From Polytrichum commune (taxonomy: Eukaryota > Streptophyta > Polytrichopsida > Polytrichales > Polytrichaceae), in NCBI GenBank assembly GCA_950295325.1, contig OX485803.1, forward strand, positions 41,555,554 through 41,619,553: a stretch of 64,000 nt of DNA, in the 5' to 3' direction. The translations under genes were made by a program, and so were the position numbers. The notes beneath the pieces are model-generated. The model did no database searches, was not told the DNA's origin, and saw only the letters and a program-made list of their open reading frames with translations. Below, one piece after another: positions 12,228 to 23,645 of this stretch (positions within the stretch are counted from its first letter, which is position 1; each line of letters starts with the position of its first letter).

Positions 12228-13718
12228 CTAGGGTAGTGGGTTCCGAAGTACTTTAGGACCGGAGTAGAAACCATCGGGAATTTGTTCTGCTAGGTCCTTC
12301 AAGTTTAGAAATTTTGTGACTTTGGTGTCGGTTAGTGAGGTTCGAGGATCCGGGTTTAGGATCAAGGTTTCCGGGGCTTGGAAGTTTAATGGAACCTGCT
12401 TGACCGTTCGGTCAACCGGTGGGGTGGAAAATATGTGTTCAATGAACTTATAGTTTACTAGCCTAGCTTTGAGGATGGCCCCAGTCTTGGGGTCTATGTA
12501 TCTGATGATACTCGGTGAGTCATATCCGAGATAAATTGCCTCGGATCGGTAAACCCTATTGGTTTTTCGTTGTAGTTCAGGTACAGGTACCCAAACCTGG
12601 CAGCCAAATATATGTAAATTGGTGACATTGGGTGGCCGGCCGGCAATGAGTTCATATGGGGTTTGTTGGTTGAATAAGGTTGGTCTCAACCGTAAGAGGG
12701 TTGTGGCATGAATAACCGCATGGGTCCAGAATGAATCTGGGAGTTTGGCATGGATGAGCAAAGGCCTAGTTATTAGCTGAACTTTCTTCATGAAGGCTTC
12801 CGCAAGACCATTTTGCGAATGTTTATAAGGTACGCCATAGGTAAGGATGATGTCTGATGCGGTATAATGATCCTCAAATACATGTGAACGAAATTCTAAT
12901 GTATTATCCATTCGGAGGAACTTGAGAGGGTGTTCAGGAAAATGGTTTTTATAGCGTATCAGAATTGCGAGAATTCTGGAGAATACGAGGTTTCTAGTGG
13001 TTAGGAGAGCTACCTCTAGGTGGCTCCCGGATGCATCTATGAGCACTAGGAAATACTGAAATGAACTTGAAGGTGGGTTGATAGATCCACAGATATCACC
13101 TTGAAGTCGATGGAGCGGTGGCGGTAATTCGGTGGAGAGTTGCCATTGGGACGGCCTCTTGATCATCTTGCCTTGAATGCACGCCTCTCATGTGGCTATT
13201 CTGGCAGCTTCCGCGGATGTAAGGTTATGGCCGGCCATGAGGGGGATCATCCTCCGAAATATAGTAGTGCCAGGGTGCCCAAGCCTTTTATGCCATATAT
13301 CTGAGAGGGCAACCGCCGTGAGATATAGGCCAGTTTTCCGGGCTAAGTTGCGGGTTCTCGCATCAGGACCTCTCTCCCGTGCAACCAAGCTAACTTCTTC
13401 TTCAACCCTAGGGGCGGGGCTAATCGCTTTGATAACGATCTCATATAGGCCGTCGACTCCCGCTATTGCGGTGGCGAGGGTCCTCTGTTCCTTCCTGAGT
13501 GTCAACGCCTCTTCATCGTTATCTATTGTGGTAGAGACGTGGATACCATTTGCCCTTAGGTCCTGGTAGCTGATCAGCATCCGGGGGGCATCGGGAGCAT
13601 ACATAGCATCCCGGCATGTTATCGGGTGGTTCCCGGGCAACAAATTACAGTTGTTGTACCTTCCTTGAAGGTTATGTTTTTGTGTCCCGCTATTGTGGTA
13701 ACGTGGTTGGTTCGCCAA
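12228..13718 (-). pseudogene. Copia GAG-pre-integrase and integrase core, in two frames
   Basis: The upstream frame (to 13188) ends in the pre-integrase HKRLGHPG motif. The downstream frame carries the integrase core: GDICG (first Asp), LRMDNTLEF (second Asp) and NGLAEAF (Glu), so the DDE triad is visible. The downstream end shows the usual YLGYD region. A frame change near 13170 separates the two parts. Confidence 0.9.
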
Positions 13719-13991
13719 CCTATCTTACCATCCGGGAAAGAGAAAAACATTAAACTCCTCAATATGATATGTGTAGAGGCGTTGTCCAATAGGGCAACCT
13801 CCATATCTTGAGTCATTGGAGTTGTGACAGTCATGTAATTCTCTATGTCCATATCAGGGATGGAGGGAATTTGGACTGCATAAGACTCTATTTTGGCTAC
13901 GTAATTTATATAGCTCTTTATACATCTCAATTATGTAGGCCAATGTTCGGCAATCTCTCGCATAATGGCCGGGGCGGCCACACTTATGACA
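13619..13991 (-). pseudogene. Copia CCHC zinc knuckle and protease region
   Basis: At 13950-13991 the minus strand reads CHKCGRPGHYARDC, a perfect C-x2-C-x4-H-x4-C nucleocapsid knuckle. Downstream, in another frame, ALLDNASTHI stands where the protease D-S/T-G-A motif is expected; the Ser/Thr after Asp is Asn and the Gly is missing, so this protease is probably dead. Confidence 0.85.
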
Positions 13992-14437
13992 TGAGGATAC
14001 GGATTGCTTTGAGGCTTTATGCTTTGGTGGAACATACCTCGGTTTTTAGTCCCTAGACTTGAATTTGAATGACCCAGGTGGGGGTCGGCGTTGGAAACCT
14101 CTTGGTGATCGGCGTGGTGCTTCCGAGAGGTATACAGCCGACGCTCCCTTCGATGGTCTAGCAACTATCATTGCGTGGATCTCGCGTGCGGGCCTGGATT
14201 CTGCATTTTTAAGCAACATTGCTTAATGTTTCTCTGCGAGAAAGAGGTGAGACATCAGTGCGCTATGTTTCTCAAATTTCATGGTTCGGTATTGCTGGGC
14301 AAGAATTGCAGAAGCAGGTGGGAAAGTTGAGAGAGTCTTATTGATCAGTTGGGCCTCAGTTGCTGGCTCGCCACAGAGGCTAAGCTAAGATAGAGATTCG
14401 GTGGAGTTCTCCGTTGAAGGAGAGCAAGTCGGGAAAA

Positions 14438-14755
14438 TCAAGAGCCCATGAGGTTGATCCAATCATTTCTAGCCTCAGGTAGAAATATGGTCTGTTCATG
14501 ATGGAACATGTCACGGAGCTCAGTCCACGAGTCAATTGGGTGATCAACCTTAATGTATTGTTGTCTCAGGGACGGGTGTAGATGCCTTCGGAGAAGGATC
14601 AACACTTGATATTTTAGGGAATCGGGCTGACCTTCGGCTGTTGTTTTGTCAAGGTAGATAGTTGTTTCCTCGGCTCCTAGGGCTACTCTAGCATCATTTT
14701 CCCATTCTAGGTAGTTTAATCCATCAGCAGCAAGGGGGTTGAACTCTAGTTTCAT
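14438..14755 (-). pseudogene. Copia gag N-terminal part
   Basis: The ORF starts MKLEFNPL and contains NYLEWENDARVAL and the Arg/Leu-rich stretch typical of the copia-type gag (UBN2-like). The rest of gag, between about 14010 and 14437, is broken. Confidence 0.8.
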
Positions 14756-16118
14756 GTTTCCACCAAGATTTAATGGTGGTCTACTTATAGTAGCTAGTTT
14801 ACTATTGATTTCGAAGATGATGTCATTTCAGGACATCTAGAAATCTGATAGTAACTAGATAGCGTGTTGTGGTTTATGTACTAGAGTGATAATACTTTTT
14901 GGTCTTAGCCTACCATGATCTGTCTCAACAAATGTAGTTGGTTTGAAGTATACAAATATACTTCTGTTTTAATAAAACAAGGGTTTATTCTAACCATGTG
15001 TTATTTCAGTTCTGGATTTTTGATAAGTGAATGAGAATGAGTGAGTAAGTAGGCTTATCAGAGTTATTCGATAACTAGCTGCAGTAGGCCACATTCGGCA
15101 GCAGCAGAGTAGGCTTGTTTCAACGGCTGCTGGGGTTGATCTCTGCTGGGTTTAGTTGGTGCTCTCGGCAACAGTATGATGCAACAACAATATGCAGCAA
15201 CAGAATGCGGTAGTTGAACGCAGCAGTAGGAAGTATCAACAGGATGTGGCAGTAGTAGATAGTTGTGTCTGCATCATAAAGGTTTGTGGCTGTAGCAGCA
15301 GAATCAATATTTCCACAATATGTTGAGTAGGCTATCTGCAGCAAGTAAAGTCAATGTCTGAAGCAGCAAAAATGATGATCTGCGATAGCTATAGGAGTCT
15401 TACTACAGTGGCAACATAGAATTTATCTATAGTAGTGAGCAAGAAGAGATATTTGCAGCAACTAAGTAATCGAAGATATTTGCATCAATAAGTTAGTATC
15501 ACTGTAGTAGTAAGTAAGGCTATTTGTGACGACAAGAAGATCCTATCTATAGCAGCAATACAGTGGGTTATGTAGTTGCAGAAAAGAGAGAGAAAGTTTT
15601 CTGTAACAGATGATGGGAAATTGTCTACAGCAGCAATATAAGAGTTATCTGTAGTATCAGAACTAGCTTGTTTCTTGCTACAGCGGGGTTCTAATATGTT
15701 CGAGCTAATCGGCAGGGTCTCTGATCAGTTAACTAAGTTGGGTCTCTGCAGCAACAATCGAATGAGATGTCTGTAGCAGCAGATAAGTAGTTCTGCCTGC
15801 AGCAAGTCTAAACTCTATTCTAGCAACAAATCTGAGAGTGTAACTTGCGGTAACCAACTCTAAAGCTTTCTAACTGACTATCAGATTCTCTCTGATCTAA
15901 TGCTAGTTGCGATCACATCGAGAATGTAAATCGTATGAGCTAATGGGGGCAGCGCTTCCGCGTGGTGCAGCGCTTCCGCGTGGTGCAGCGGAGCAAAGAG
16001 AGCTAATTGATTAAGAGTGAGCTGAGGTGGTTTATATAGGGCTAGGGCTTAGTCTTGGGCGGGAAGAGAGAAAAAAAAATTTGAACTAAGATGCTCTAGG
16101 CAATCGTGACTGATAACG
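14756..16118 (-). other. Long 5' leader of the copia element, rich in degenerate GCAGCA motifs
   Basis: This non-coding stretch lies between the 5' LTR and gag. On the plus strand it is full of short motifs such as CTGCAGCAA, TGTAGCAGCA and GCAGCAATA spaced a few tens of bases apart between 15080 and 15840. At 15951-15987 an 18-19 bp unit (GCAGCGCTTCCGCGTGGT) is repeated in tandem. Confidence 0.7.
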
Positions 16119-16355
16119 TGTTAAGACTAGGCAATAGCCGCAAAGAGTAATAGTGCAAGTGGCTTACCAAAGCCATGTGACCGTATATATATGTACTTAA
16201 GTTTTAATACATTTATGGCTACCAACCGTCACTTAGCCGCCTACCTTACTAACCCTGGACCTAGTTGTCTCAGGTGTAGTGCAGTTTCCTTCCGGTAGCT
16301 GCCGTCATCTATCTTTGGCTATAGGTCGATAGGCTAGCTATAGGCTGCCTTAACA
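16119..16355 (-). repeat. 5' LTR of the copia element
   Basis: Same 237 bp unit as 10243-10479, same orientation. The target duplication GGATT follows at 16356-16360. Confidence 0.93.
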
Positions 16356-16901
16356 GGATTGAGGGCTTAATGCTTGAGTATTGGGCTGGCCCCAGGCCAT
16401 GTATAACTTCAATACTTTAATTTTCTTTTGCTTGAGAAGGTGGAAACATGGTCGAATGCAGAGAGAGAATTTCATATGTTGTGACCTGGTAATGTCGAGA
16501 GATATTGCAGTGGCCAGTTACCAGTAGTTCACTGTTGCAAGTTGCCAATTATGTATCTGTTGCAGTGCAAGAAACTCTTGTGTGCAACTACATAATTATT
16601 CTTTGTTGGCTCGTACACTGGGATCATCGATTGCACAGTGCTAATGTGAATTTGCGTCAAGAGACATCAAGTTCTGGAAAACCGGAGTTCAAGGTACAAC
16701 AATCCAACTTCAAGCTCTGACAAAAATCACTTGAAGAAAGGTCACATGGACAAATCCACTGCAAGCTGCTACAATTTCCAGTGCCAAATGTTTTGCATAC
16801 TTCTTCCGTCTGCATCCATTGTGAGCAAGCTTCACAGCATTTCGACCGGAAATAGGGTGATGTATTCACCATCTTGATCATTGAAGAGTTACAGTCCAGT
16901 T

Positions 16902-19900
16902 TCAAATATCTATTGCAACTAAGCTAGTGGAGCTTGTGGCGCGGCTGCTATGGCCACTTCCGCTGCCGATGGCGAGGAAACCAGGCTTAATTGGCACCTC
17001 CAGAGTGGGCATGTCGCCTGTGAGCATGGAGACTACTCGCGGCATGTTTGGCCGGTCGGTTGGGGCGTCTTGTGTGCAGAGGAGAGCCACACGGATGAGC
17101 AACAACGCTTGGGCTTCATCACACATGTCCCGCACTCTTGGATCAATGAGATCCAAGATTTTCCCACCCTCAAGTAACTGCCAGGCCTGAACAGTGTGTG
17201 CATGTGTTCACCAAGTTAGGACAAGTGAAGCAGCTTCAACATGCTACAGAAGTGCTGCATTTGGGTTCATATCATGTCTCCAGGGCAACAAAAGAGAAGG
17301 GCATATGAAGGTTGTGAAGAGCAAACAACAGATGGTTCGATGGTTCGATGATTCTTGGTCACAACCATCCCAAAACAGCATGGGGACATCCTGCTGTGAT
17401 TTCCTTAAAAAAGGATTGAGACGAGATTAAGCAGGCGAGAGAAGCGCGTTCATGCTGAATGGAGACTCAACTATCCTTAATCATTCTAGAGAAACAGACA
17501 TGAAGCTTGTGAGCAGCCGCAAAGATGGATCTGGCTATCTTTCTCTCACCAGCTTAAAGGTGAGTAAAGGATTAAAGATGGATTAAGTTGTTCCTCTCAA
17601 GAAGTGGAGAAGACTTAATCCTTCTTAATCTTCTCTCACCATAATGGAGAAGGTGAGAGAAGCAAATTTAGGAATGGCCAAGAAGTGATTTCCTTGAAGC
17701 GCATTAATCCTCAATGAAGATTGGGCTGCATTTTTTAACCTTCTCTAGAAGTGGATATTATGCTTGTGAGCGCCTGCAAGATGGCTTAAGTTAGCTTTCT
17801 CTCACTGGCTTGAAGGAGGATTAAGATGCATTAAGATGGATTAAGCTTTCCTCAAGAAATGGAGATCAACTGCCTTTCAATCCTTCTCACCTTAGTTAAG
17901 ATTGTGAGAGAAGCACGTGTAGGGATGGCCAAGAGGTGGAGATTAAGCTATCTTCTGTGATTTCCTCGAAGGTGAGAGAAGGATTAGGATGAGATTAAGA
18001 ACGTGGGAGAAGCTCATTAAGCTGCCCTTCTTACTCAATCCTTCCCTCACCTTAATTAAGAAGGTGAGAGAAGCACATTTAGGGATGGCCAAGAAGTGGT
18101 GTTTTAGCTATCCTGCTGTGATTTCCTTGACAGTGAGAATGATTAAGGTGAGATTAAGAAGATAAGAGTTGCACATTAATCTTGAATGGAGATTAAGCTG
18201 TTTTAATTCATCCTTCTCCAGATATGGGGTTTGACCTCGTGGGTGGCCACGAATTGGATTAGGCTATCCTCTCACCGGCTTGAAGGTAAGACAGGGATTA
18301 AGCTGGATTAAGCTATCCTTGAACCTTCTCAATCCTTCTCTCACCTTATTTGAGAAGGTGAGACACGAATTTAGGAATGGCCAAGAAGTGGAGATCAGCT
18401 ATCCCTGCCGTGATTTTCTTGGAAGGTAGAGGGGAAGAAAATGGCTGCCAGAACCTCAGTGTCGAAAAAAACATACCCATGAGAGGAGGTACTGTTGTTC
18501 CTTGGAAAGATTGGAATCCATGTTCTTGCGGCCGCTCACAAGCTCAAGAGCCACAATGCCAAAGCTGAACACATCTGCTTTTGACGTCAACTGCCCTTGC
18601 AATGCAAACTCGGGCGCCACATAGCCTCTGCAGCCACACCGACATTACCAAAGCAATCATCACTCTGCTCGCAACTTCAGTTTTCCACGACCTTACAAAA
18701 ACTCCAGGGAGATAAGAGAATGGGACAATGATCGGTGGTCATACCTTGCTCCCGCCACAAAGGTGTGCACCTTGCGGGAATCGTTCTGGTAGAGCCGAGC
18801 AAGGCCGAAGTCAGCAATCTTCGGCTCAAGCACTTTATCAAGAAGGATGGTAGCGGCTTTGATGTCGGAGTGTACCAACCGCGCTTGCGATTTGTTGTGG
18901 AGGTGCGATAACCCTTTGGCGGTCCCCAGGGCTATGTTGTACCGGATCGGCCACTCCAGCTTCAATACCTTCCGCGGATCTACAATGTCAACTTCAAAAA
19001 TCAGATGCTGCTGAAAAAGTTTGCAAGCAATTCTTCGACATCAGCTCTTATGACGGTGTGACATGTTCTTGGTACTCTGGTAATGACTTTAAAAGGTTGT
19101 GAAGCTCAGAACTAATTCTGACATGGAACAAAGCATTGTTTGCAATTTCTTCCGCAGATCTACAATGTCAAATTCAAAAATTTGATGCTCCTGGACGAGT
19201 TTGCAAGCAATTCATCGGCTCTTACGACTGTGTGGCATGTTCTTAATACTCTGGTAATAAGAGGTTGTGAAGCTCAGAAACATTTCTGGCATGGGACAAA
19301 AGCGTCGTTTGCAATCAAGTGAGTACCAAAGAGAGCTTGTGCCAGGTTCCGATTCTCCAGATACTCGTAGACCAGAAGCCGGGAGTTGGGGCCCATGGCA
19401 CATCCCCGGAGTCTCACGATGTTCTCATGTCGCACACTGGTGATCAATTGCACCTCATCCATGAACTCTTGATTTGTTCGCCGTGACTTGGACGAGAGTT
19501 GCTTAATCTCCACCTCTTGGCCATCCCTAAATGAGCCCTGCAATTTGAAACCAAAGATGAGTCACCGCAGCCGAAGCTCAACTTGCATTACCCTTCTTTA
19601 CCAGAAACCTCTCTTCCTGATGATTGTACAGATGCTGCGATGCATCTTAATATGATACATTGGAGCTCTAAACAAAAAGAGAAGATCCGCACCTTATAGA
19701 CAGCCCCAAATGCGCCTTCACCGATTTTGTTGCTGCGGTGAAAATTGCGAGTGGCAACCTTCACGTCCTCATAATCGATGATGACACTTGGATGAGGATT
19801 TTGAAGCTCTTCACACAATCCAAACGGACTCAAATAAGGGTTTCTGGACTTTCAAATAAGAATATGGATTCTACCATGCAGTGAAGAGAAGTACTCCAAA

Positions 19901-20302
19901 CTTCCCGAGGATGGAACTTCCAAACGTCTGGATCATTTTGTTCAACTTCTCGAACTACGACATCTTGATGTTTTACTTGACATCCTCGAAGTCTGAGCAG
20001 TGAAAGATTTGAAGGCAATGTATCTTGATGAGACACCGATGTGTATGTGTCAACATTGTTTGCTGATAATTCTCCATCCCTCAGATTCTCTTTTGACATT
20101 TTTAGGCATATGATTGATGGCGAAAGCAATGTCTACTCACCATCAGATTGGTCGAGTGTAGGCCGTTTCTTGGGGAATTTATTTCGGCGCCAACAAACAA
20201 CGCCCACGCAGAGGACGACCAACAAGACGAACGCCCCTACGGCGGGGGCGACCACCTTAACAATGCCGCCGGTGCTGTTGTAACTTGATAACAACACCCG
20301 AC
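16902..20302 (-). CDS. Receptor-like protein kinase, spliced, with altered catalytic loop; 5' part unresolved
   Basis: Exons on the minus strand: 20302-20141 (membrane segment VVAPAVGAFVLLVVLCVGVV followed by basic CWRRNKFPKKR), about 19807-19693, 19537-19327, 18979-18745, 18627-18477 and 17186-16902 with the stop. Sites are GT-AG and phases agree from the third exon on. Kinase motifs are IGEGAFGAVYK, VEIKQL (Lys kept), LLVYEYLENRNLAQALFG, then HSDIKAATILLD in place of HRDIKxxNxLLD, DFGLA, and GYVAPEFALQG. The catalytic-loop Arg is Ser and the metal-binding Asn is Thr, so activity is doubtful. The family looks like LRR-VIII-2 or cysteine-rich (DUF26) RLKs, but no extracellular domain could be recognised. 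The protein would sit in the plasma membrane. A possible first exon lies at 21724-21960. Confidence 0.85.
17390..18470. repeat. Degenerate tandem array filling the last intron of the kinase gene
   Basis: A block of roughly 150-300 bp recurs, marked by GGTGAGAGAAGCA, then TTTAGGGATGGCCAAGAAGTGG, then CTATCC, CTGTGATTTCCTTG and GAGATTAAG. Copies of the marker are seen near 17393, 17647, 17895, 18057 and 18352. It has many substitutions and no coding potential. Confidence 0.7.
18960..19285. repeat. Tandem duplication of an exon edge plus intron segment in the kinase gene
   Basis: The segment from about 18965 (ACCTTCCGCGGATCTACAA) to 19115 (TTGTGAAGCTCAG) is repeated at 19148-19283. The first copy includes the real 5' edge of exon 18979-18745, so the second copy contains a dead acceptor-like remnant of it. 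Confidence 0.8.
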
Positions 20303-20740
20303 CTGCGACGCCAATGGTCTTTAACTGGAAATGAAGGAATTCCTTCAAACCTTCAAGACAGAAAAACCTAAATTCCAACGAATTGCTTCAAGAACACGAG
20401 TTACCAATTTCACTATGCAAATGCTACCTATGCAGACAGACAGACAAACAGACAGACTTACTCCACACAACATACCTCGCATAACTGGATCATCACTGCA
20501 TCGTCACAGGAAATTTAACGCGACCGCAGCAGATTAACACCCGACCTGCGACGCCGATGGTCTTTAGTCTGGGAAGATAAAACTCCGTAATTACTCCCAG
20601 ACAGAGAAACCTATATTCGAACAAATTGGTTCAGAAGGACAAGTCGAGCTACCACTCTCACAATGCAAATGCTATGCAGACAGACAGACAAACAAACTGA
20701 CTCCACATGCATATACCTCGCATAACTAAATCATCACTGA
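20288..20740. repeat. Tandem duplication of about 240 bp upstream of the membrane-segment exon
   Basis: AACACCCGACCTGCGACGCC starts at about 20293 and again at 20536. Both copies run through a GCAGACAGACAGACAAACA stretch to CCTCGCATAACT and ATCATCACTG. The duplicated unit includes the acceptor of exon 20302-20141. Confidence 0.85.
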
Positions 20741-21723
20741 TGATGATTTAGGTAGGCCCCCTCTTTAACAGATCTTTAACATGGTCTGCGCCCCCCCATC
20801 TGATCTATCTTCCTGCCACCATTAGAATCCACACATGATGGTTCAGACATTGCTGTATCAACCTCGACAAATGATCAATTACTTCATATAGAAAGTTGAG
20901 TCAACAGTAGCCCTCTTCATCATCCTCATCCTCGTCATCATCCTATCCTATCCTATCATATCATATTGTTACAACCATACCAAGACATCTGCACATCTAA
21001 ATAATTACTCTTTCCAAAAGTACACTCTACTCAAGTACCCATGCCTTCCCGAATCCTTACTAGTTGCTCTCCTTCAATTTGCAAACTAGAACAACTTGGC
21101 ACTACCCACCACTAATTAGTACCATGTCGGTAATGACAGCTTCCTAAACTCAAGAAACGTTCACCACCAGCACAACATCGTACCGAACAAGAAAATCACA
21201 AAACCAGGATCATATCACATTCCTCTCCTCTCTCTCTCTCTCCTCTCCTTCATGCAGTCAGCATAAACCTACACAAAAGCTCAAGTCTAACCTACTAACC
21301 CAAAATCGTCAATCAAGTTTCCTGCCCTGCACATAAGGTAACAACCAGCTTCCAACAAGTACAAATTGCAACATTCTCCTAGCAACAGTTCAGCAGGCTA
21401 ACGGTACAACTACATGCCTCGCTTTTTTAATTAAGTTAAAACCTCTCCATCCAAAGAGAGTCAGAGATGGGTACTTGTAGTCGTAAGTAAGTAGCTTCAA
21501 GTGACTCGAAGTTGAGGTGAGCAAAGTTGTTGGCCCACACAAAAGGGGATTCAGTGCACAAAGGCTGCGAGAATGATTGTGGGTGCACGACTGGGAAGTT
21601 GCAAGATGAGAACAAACGAAGATGCCGCAAGCAACAAGAGGGCTGGGACTAGAGTTAAAGGAAAGGAAGAAAAGAGTGGGAGGGCTCTGACAGTGATGAA
21701 CAAGTGAAGAATAGCAGTACAAG
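20741..21723. other. No supported gene
   Basis: The stretch holds CT-rich and CATC-rich patches (20917-20960, 21230-21250) and overlapping minus ORFs at 21390-21734 that I do not recognise. It probably includes 5' intron or leader of the kinase gene. Confidence 0.4.
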
Positions 21724-21960
21724 CTACATACCACCTGCAGGTCTAAAGTCTAAAGAGACTTGCGTAGAGTCCCAGAGTAGAGTGTGTGTGAATTGAGAGG
21801 CAACTTTTGCTGGATTTTTGGAGAACTCCCAAATAGGTAATGTGGCTTCTTCCCTTTTTGCCCCACTTTTACTAGCTTCCGAATGTAGATCTCCAGGCTG
21901 ACAAGCGCCATGAATGTAGTTGGTGACTACGCCAAGAACTGCCACCTGAATTTGGAGCAA
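21724..21960 (-). CDS. Possible first exon of the kinase gene, unidentified
   Basis: An ATG-initiated frame begins with a mildly hydrophobic stretch (MLQIQVAVLGVVTNY) and ends at a good donor (CAGGTG, then GTATGT). It is on the same strand and upstream of the kinase exons, and might supply the secreted amino terminus. The protein shows no recognised domain, and I cannot connect it by phase. Confidence 0.25.
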   Translation of the reverse strand: MLQIQVAVLGVVTNYIHGACQPGDLHSEASKSGAKREEATLPIWEFSKNPAKVASQFTHTLLWDSTQVSLDFRPAGGM

Positions 21961-22257
21961 GATGCAGAGCTAGTTTTGGCAAGCAATTGCCAAGTGAAGC
22001 TCGATCCTGTTCGTATGTCAACGACTCCTCACAAACAGGCGACATCCCATTCTAATTTCTAGCCACTTGACTGACAACTGACTCGTGTGGAGGTTGCTAT
22101 TTCTACTTGATTCGACACCGCAGTTAGGGCCGCTTTACACCTCGAGGCCGGCCCAATTCCCCTTGAGGGAGGTCCATTACATGAACTTTCAGCCCCAAAC
22201 TACACACTGTAATAAGATTATAATGGGGGGCCAATTTTCCCAAATGTAAAGGCCTTA

Positions 22258-22548
22258 GGGCATCGCCAGTGGATCTAGGTAAAGCTCACTGCAAACCAAA
22301 ACCTATCTTTTGACTGACCTAAAATTAGAAACTGAAATTACCATCATTAGAAGCACACCTAAATAAACGTGAGATATTTCTCAAGAAAAAAGAATTGTAA
22401 AAATTTGACATAGGTGAAATCCCTCATTGAAAACACCACATTTTCAAAATTTAGAGGGAGTGCACCAAATCTTGTTTAAAAATGGGAAGATCCTCCCACA
22501 CTCCCTCCAAATTTCAGTGAGCTTTACCTAGATCCACTGGCGATGCCC
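22258..22548. mobile_element. Tourist-like (PIF/Harbinger-type) MITE nested in the large transposon
   Basis: The inverted repeat GGGCATCGCCAGTGGATC continues through TAGGTAAAGCTCACTG at both ends, over 30 bp without a mismatch. TTA lies directly outside at 22255-22257 and 22549-22551. The 291 bp interior is non-coding. The GGGC start and TTA target are typical of Tourist MITEs. Confidence 0.9.
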
Positions 22549-22814
22549 TTAGGGCCAAGAAGGTAGGCCGATTCAATAAATCTAGCATAATCCAACGGAT
22601 CTAGCATAATCTAGCATAGAGCCGTTCAGATTTCCACATAATTCAATGGATATGGTTCGCTCAAAAAATCATTTTTTATTATTAAAAAAGTTTTTTTATT
22701 GAAATCTGACAGTGGCACTCATGTCAACTAGGTCACCTATGAATAATGTATCCTGACACTCCCGTACCTAGGTATTTACCATTTTAGACCATTTACCCAT
22801 TTATCAGGCCCTTC

Positions 22815-22850
22815 TATATATATATATATGTATATGTATATGTATATGTA

Positions 22851-22887
<37 letters not shown>

Positions 22888-22977
22888 GTATGTGTATGTG
22901 TATGTGTATGTATATGTATATGTATATGTGTATGTATGTGTATGTATGTATATGTATGTATATATATATGTATATAT
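22815..22977. repeat. Compound (TATG/TGTATG)n microsatellite
   Basis: About 160 bp of alternating TATATG, TATGTG and TATG units. ORFs on both strands that translate as alternating Met-Cys/Tyr-Val or Tyr-Thr/His-Ile are artefacts of it. Confidence 0.95.
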
Positions 22978-23645
22978 TTTCTTTAGGGACCATATATATA
23001 TGTATAATAAGTGTCTGCAGAGGCCCCGCACTTTGGGCTTTCTGCCCTTATTTTATAATCATTGACAAGTTTGCTCTGGAGCTTGCTATATATATATCCA
23101 GCCACATGGTAATTCGCCTCCACCTTGTGTAACTCCTGGTGAAAGGGTGGACTTGGAAATGTTATCAACCTTACTTCATTAAACATAACATAGTCAACTT
23201 ATAGAGCCGTCGTTAAAGTGACATCGTTTTTTTCCCGCATTGACGACCCTGTATTATGAGAACAAATAATACAAATAATACAAACATATTTAGTCATATA
23301 AGGAACCCTAAATGGAATTAAATGAGTCTTTTTGGGCATAATTATCAACCTTGCCTCCTAAACAAGGACATAACAAAACAGATAAGATTATTGGAATTCA
23401 AGATTTATTGGGAAATAAAAACCCTACTAGTTTCTTCCATGAAAAATACATTTGCATATGAAGATATCGTGCTTCCATCCTGTAACAGTGTGGTAGGTAT
23501 ATAATTTGCTTTGGACTATGTATTCATATAAACATTTGGGGTACATTGAATTTTGAGTGATACATAATGTAATAAATGGTGCACCCAATAGTAGTATGTT
23601 TCTTTATCCGCAAACCTATTTATTGAATCGATAAACTCCTGCTCT

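Larger units (their letters stand above)
10243..16355 (-). mobile_element. Full-length but decayed Ty1/copia LTR retrotransposon
   Basis: It is bounded by two 237 bp direct repeats with TG...CA ends and a perfect 5 bp target duplication. The coding strand is minus, so the 5' LTR is at 16119-16355. Domain order on that strand is gag, CCHC knuckle, protease, integrase, reverse transcriptase, RNase H, which is the copia order with integrase ahead of RT. Frames are interrupted many times, so it is not autonomous. The 5' leader between LTR and gag is long (about 1.36 kb). A purine tract (GAGAAGGAG on the minus strand) abuts the 3' LTR. The bases after the 5' LTR (CGTTATCAGTCACG) only partly resemble the usual initiator-Met primer site. 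Confidence 0.95.

Noticed and set aside
11144-14056. Plus-strand ORFs of 60-130 codons across the copia element
   Set aside because: They are reverse-strand shadows of gag and pol; the minus strand carries the recognisable domains.
17390-18470. CRISPR-like array
   Set aside because: Units are long, degenerate and contiguous without unique spacers, and the host is clearly a plant.
22804-23132. ORFs on both strands over the TATG-type repeat
   Set aside because: They encode only alternating residues dictated by the microsatellite and have no start context or conservation.
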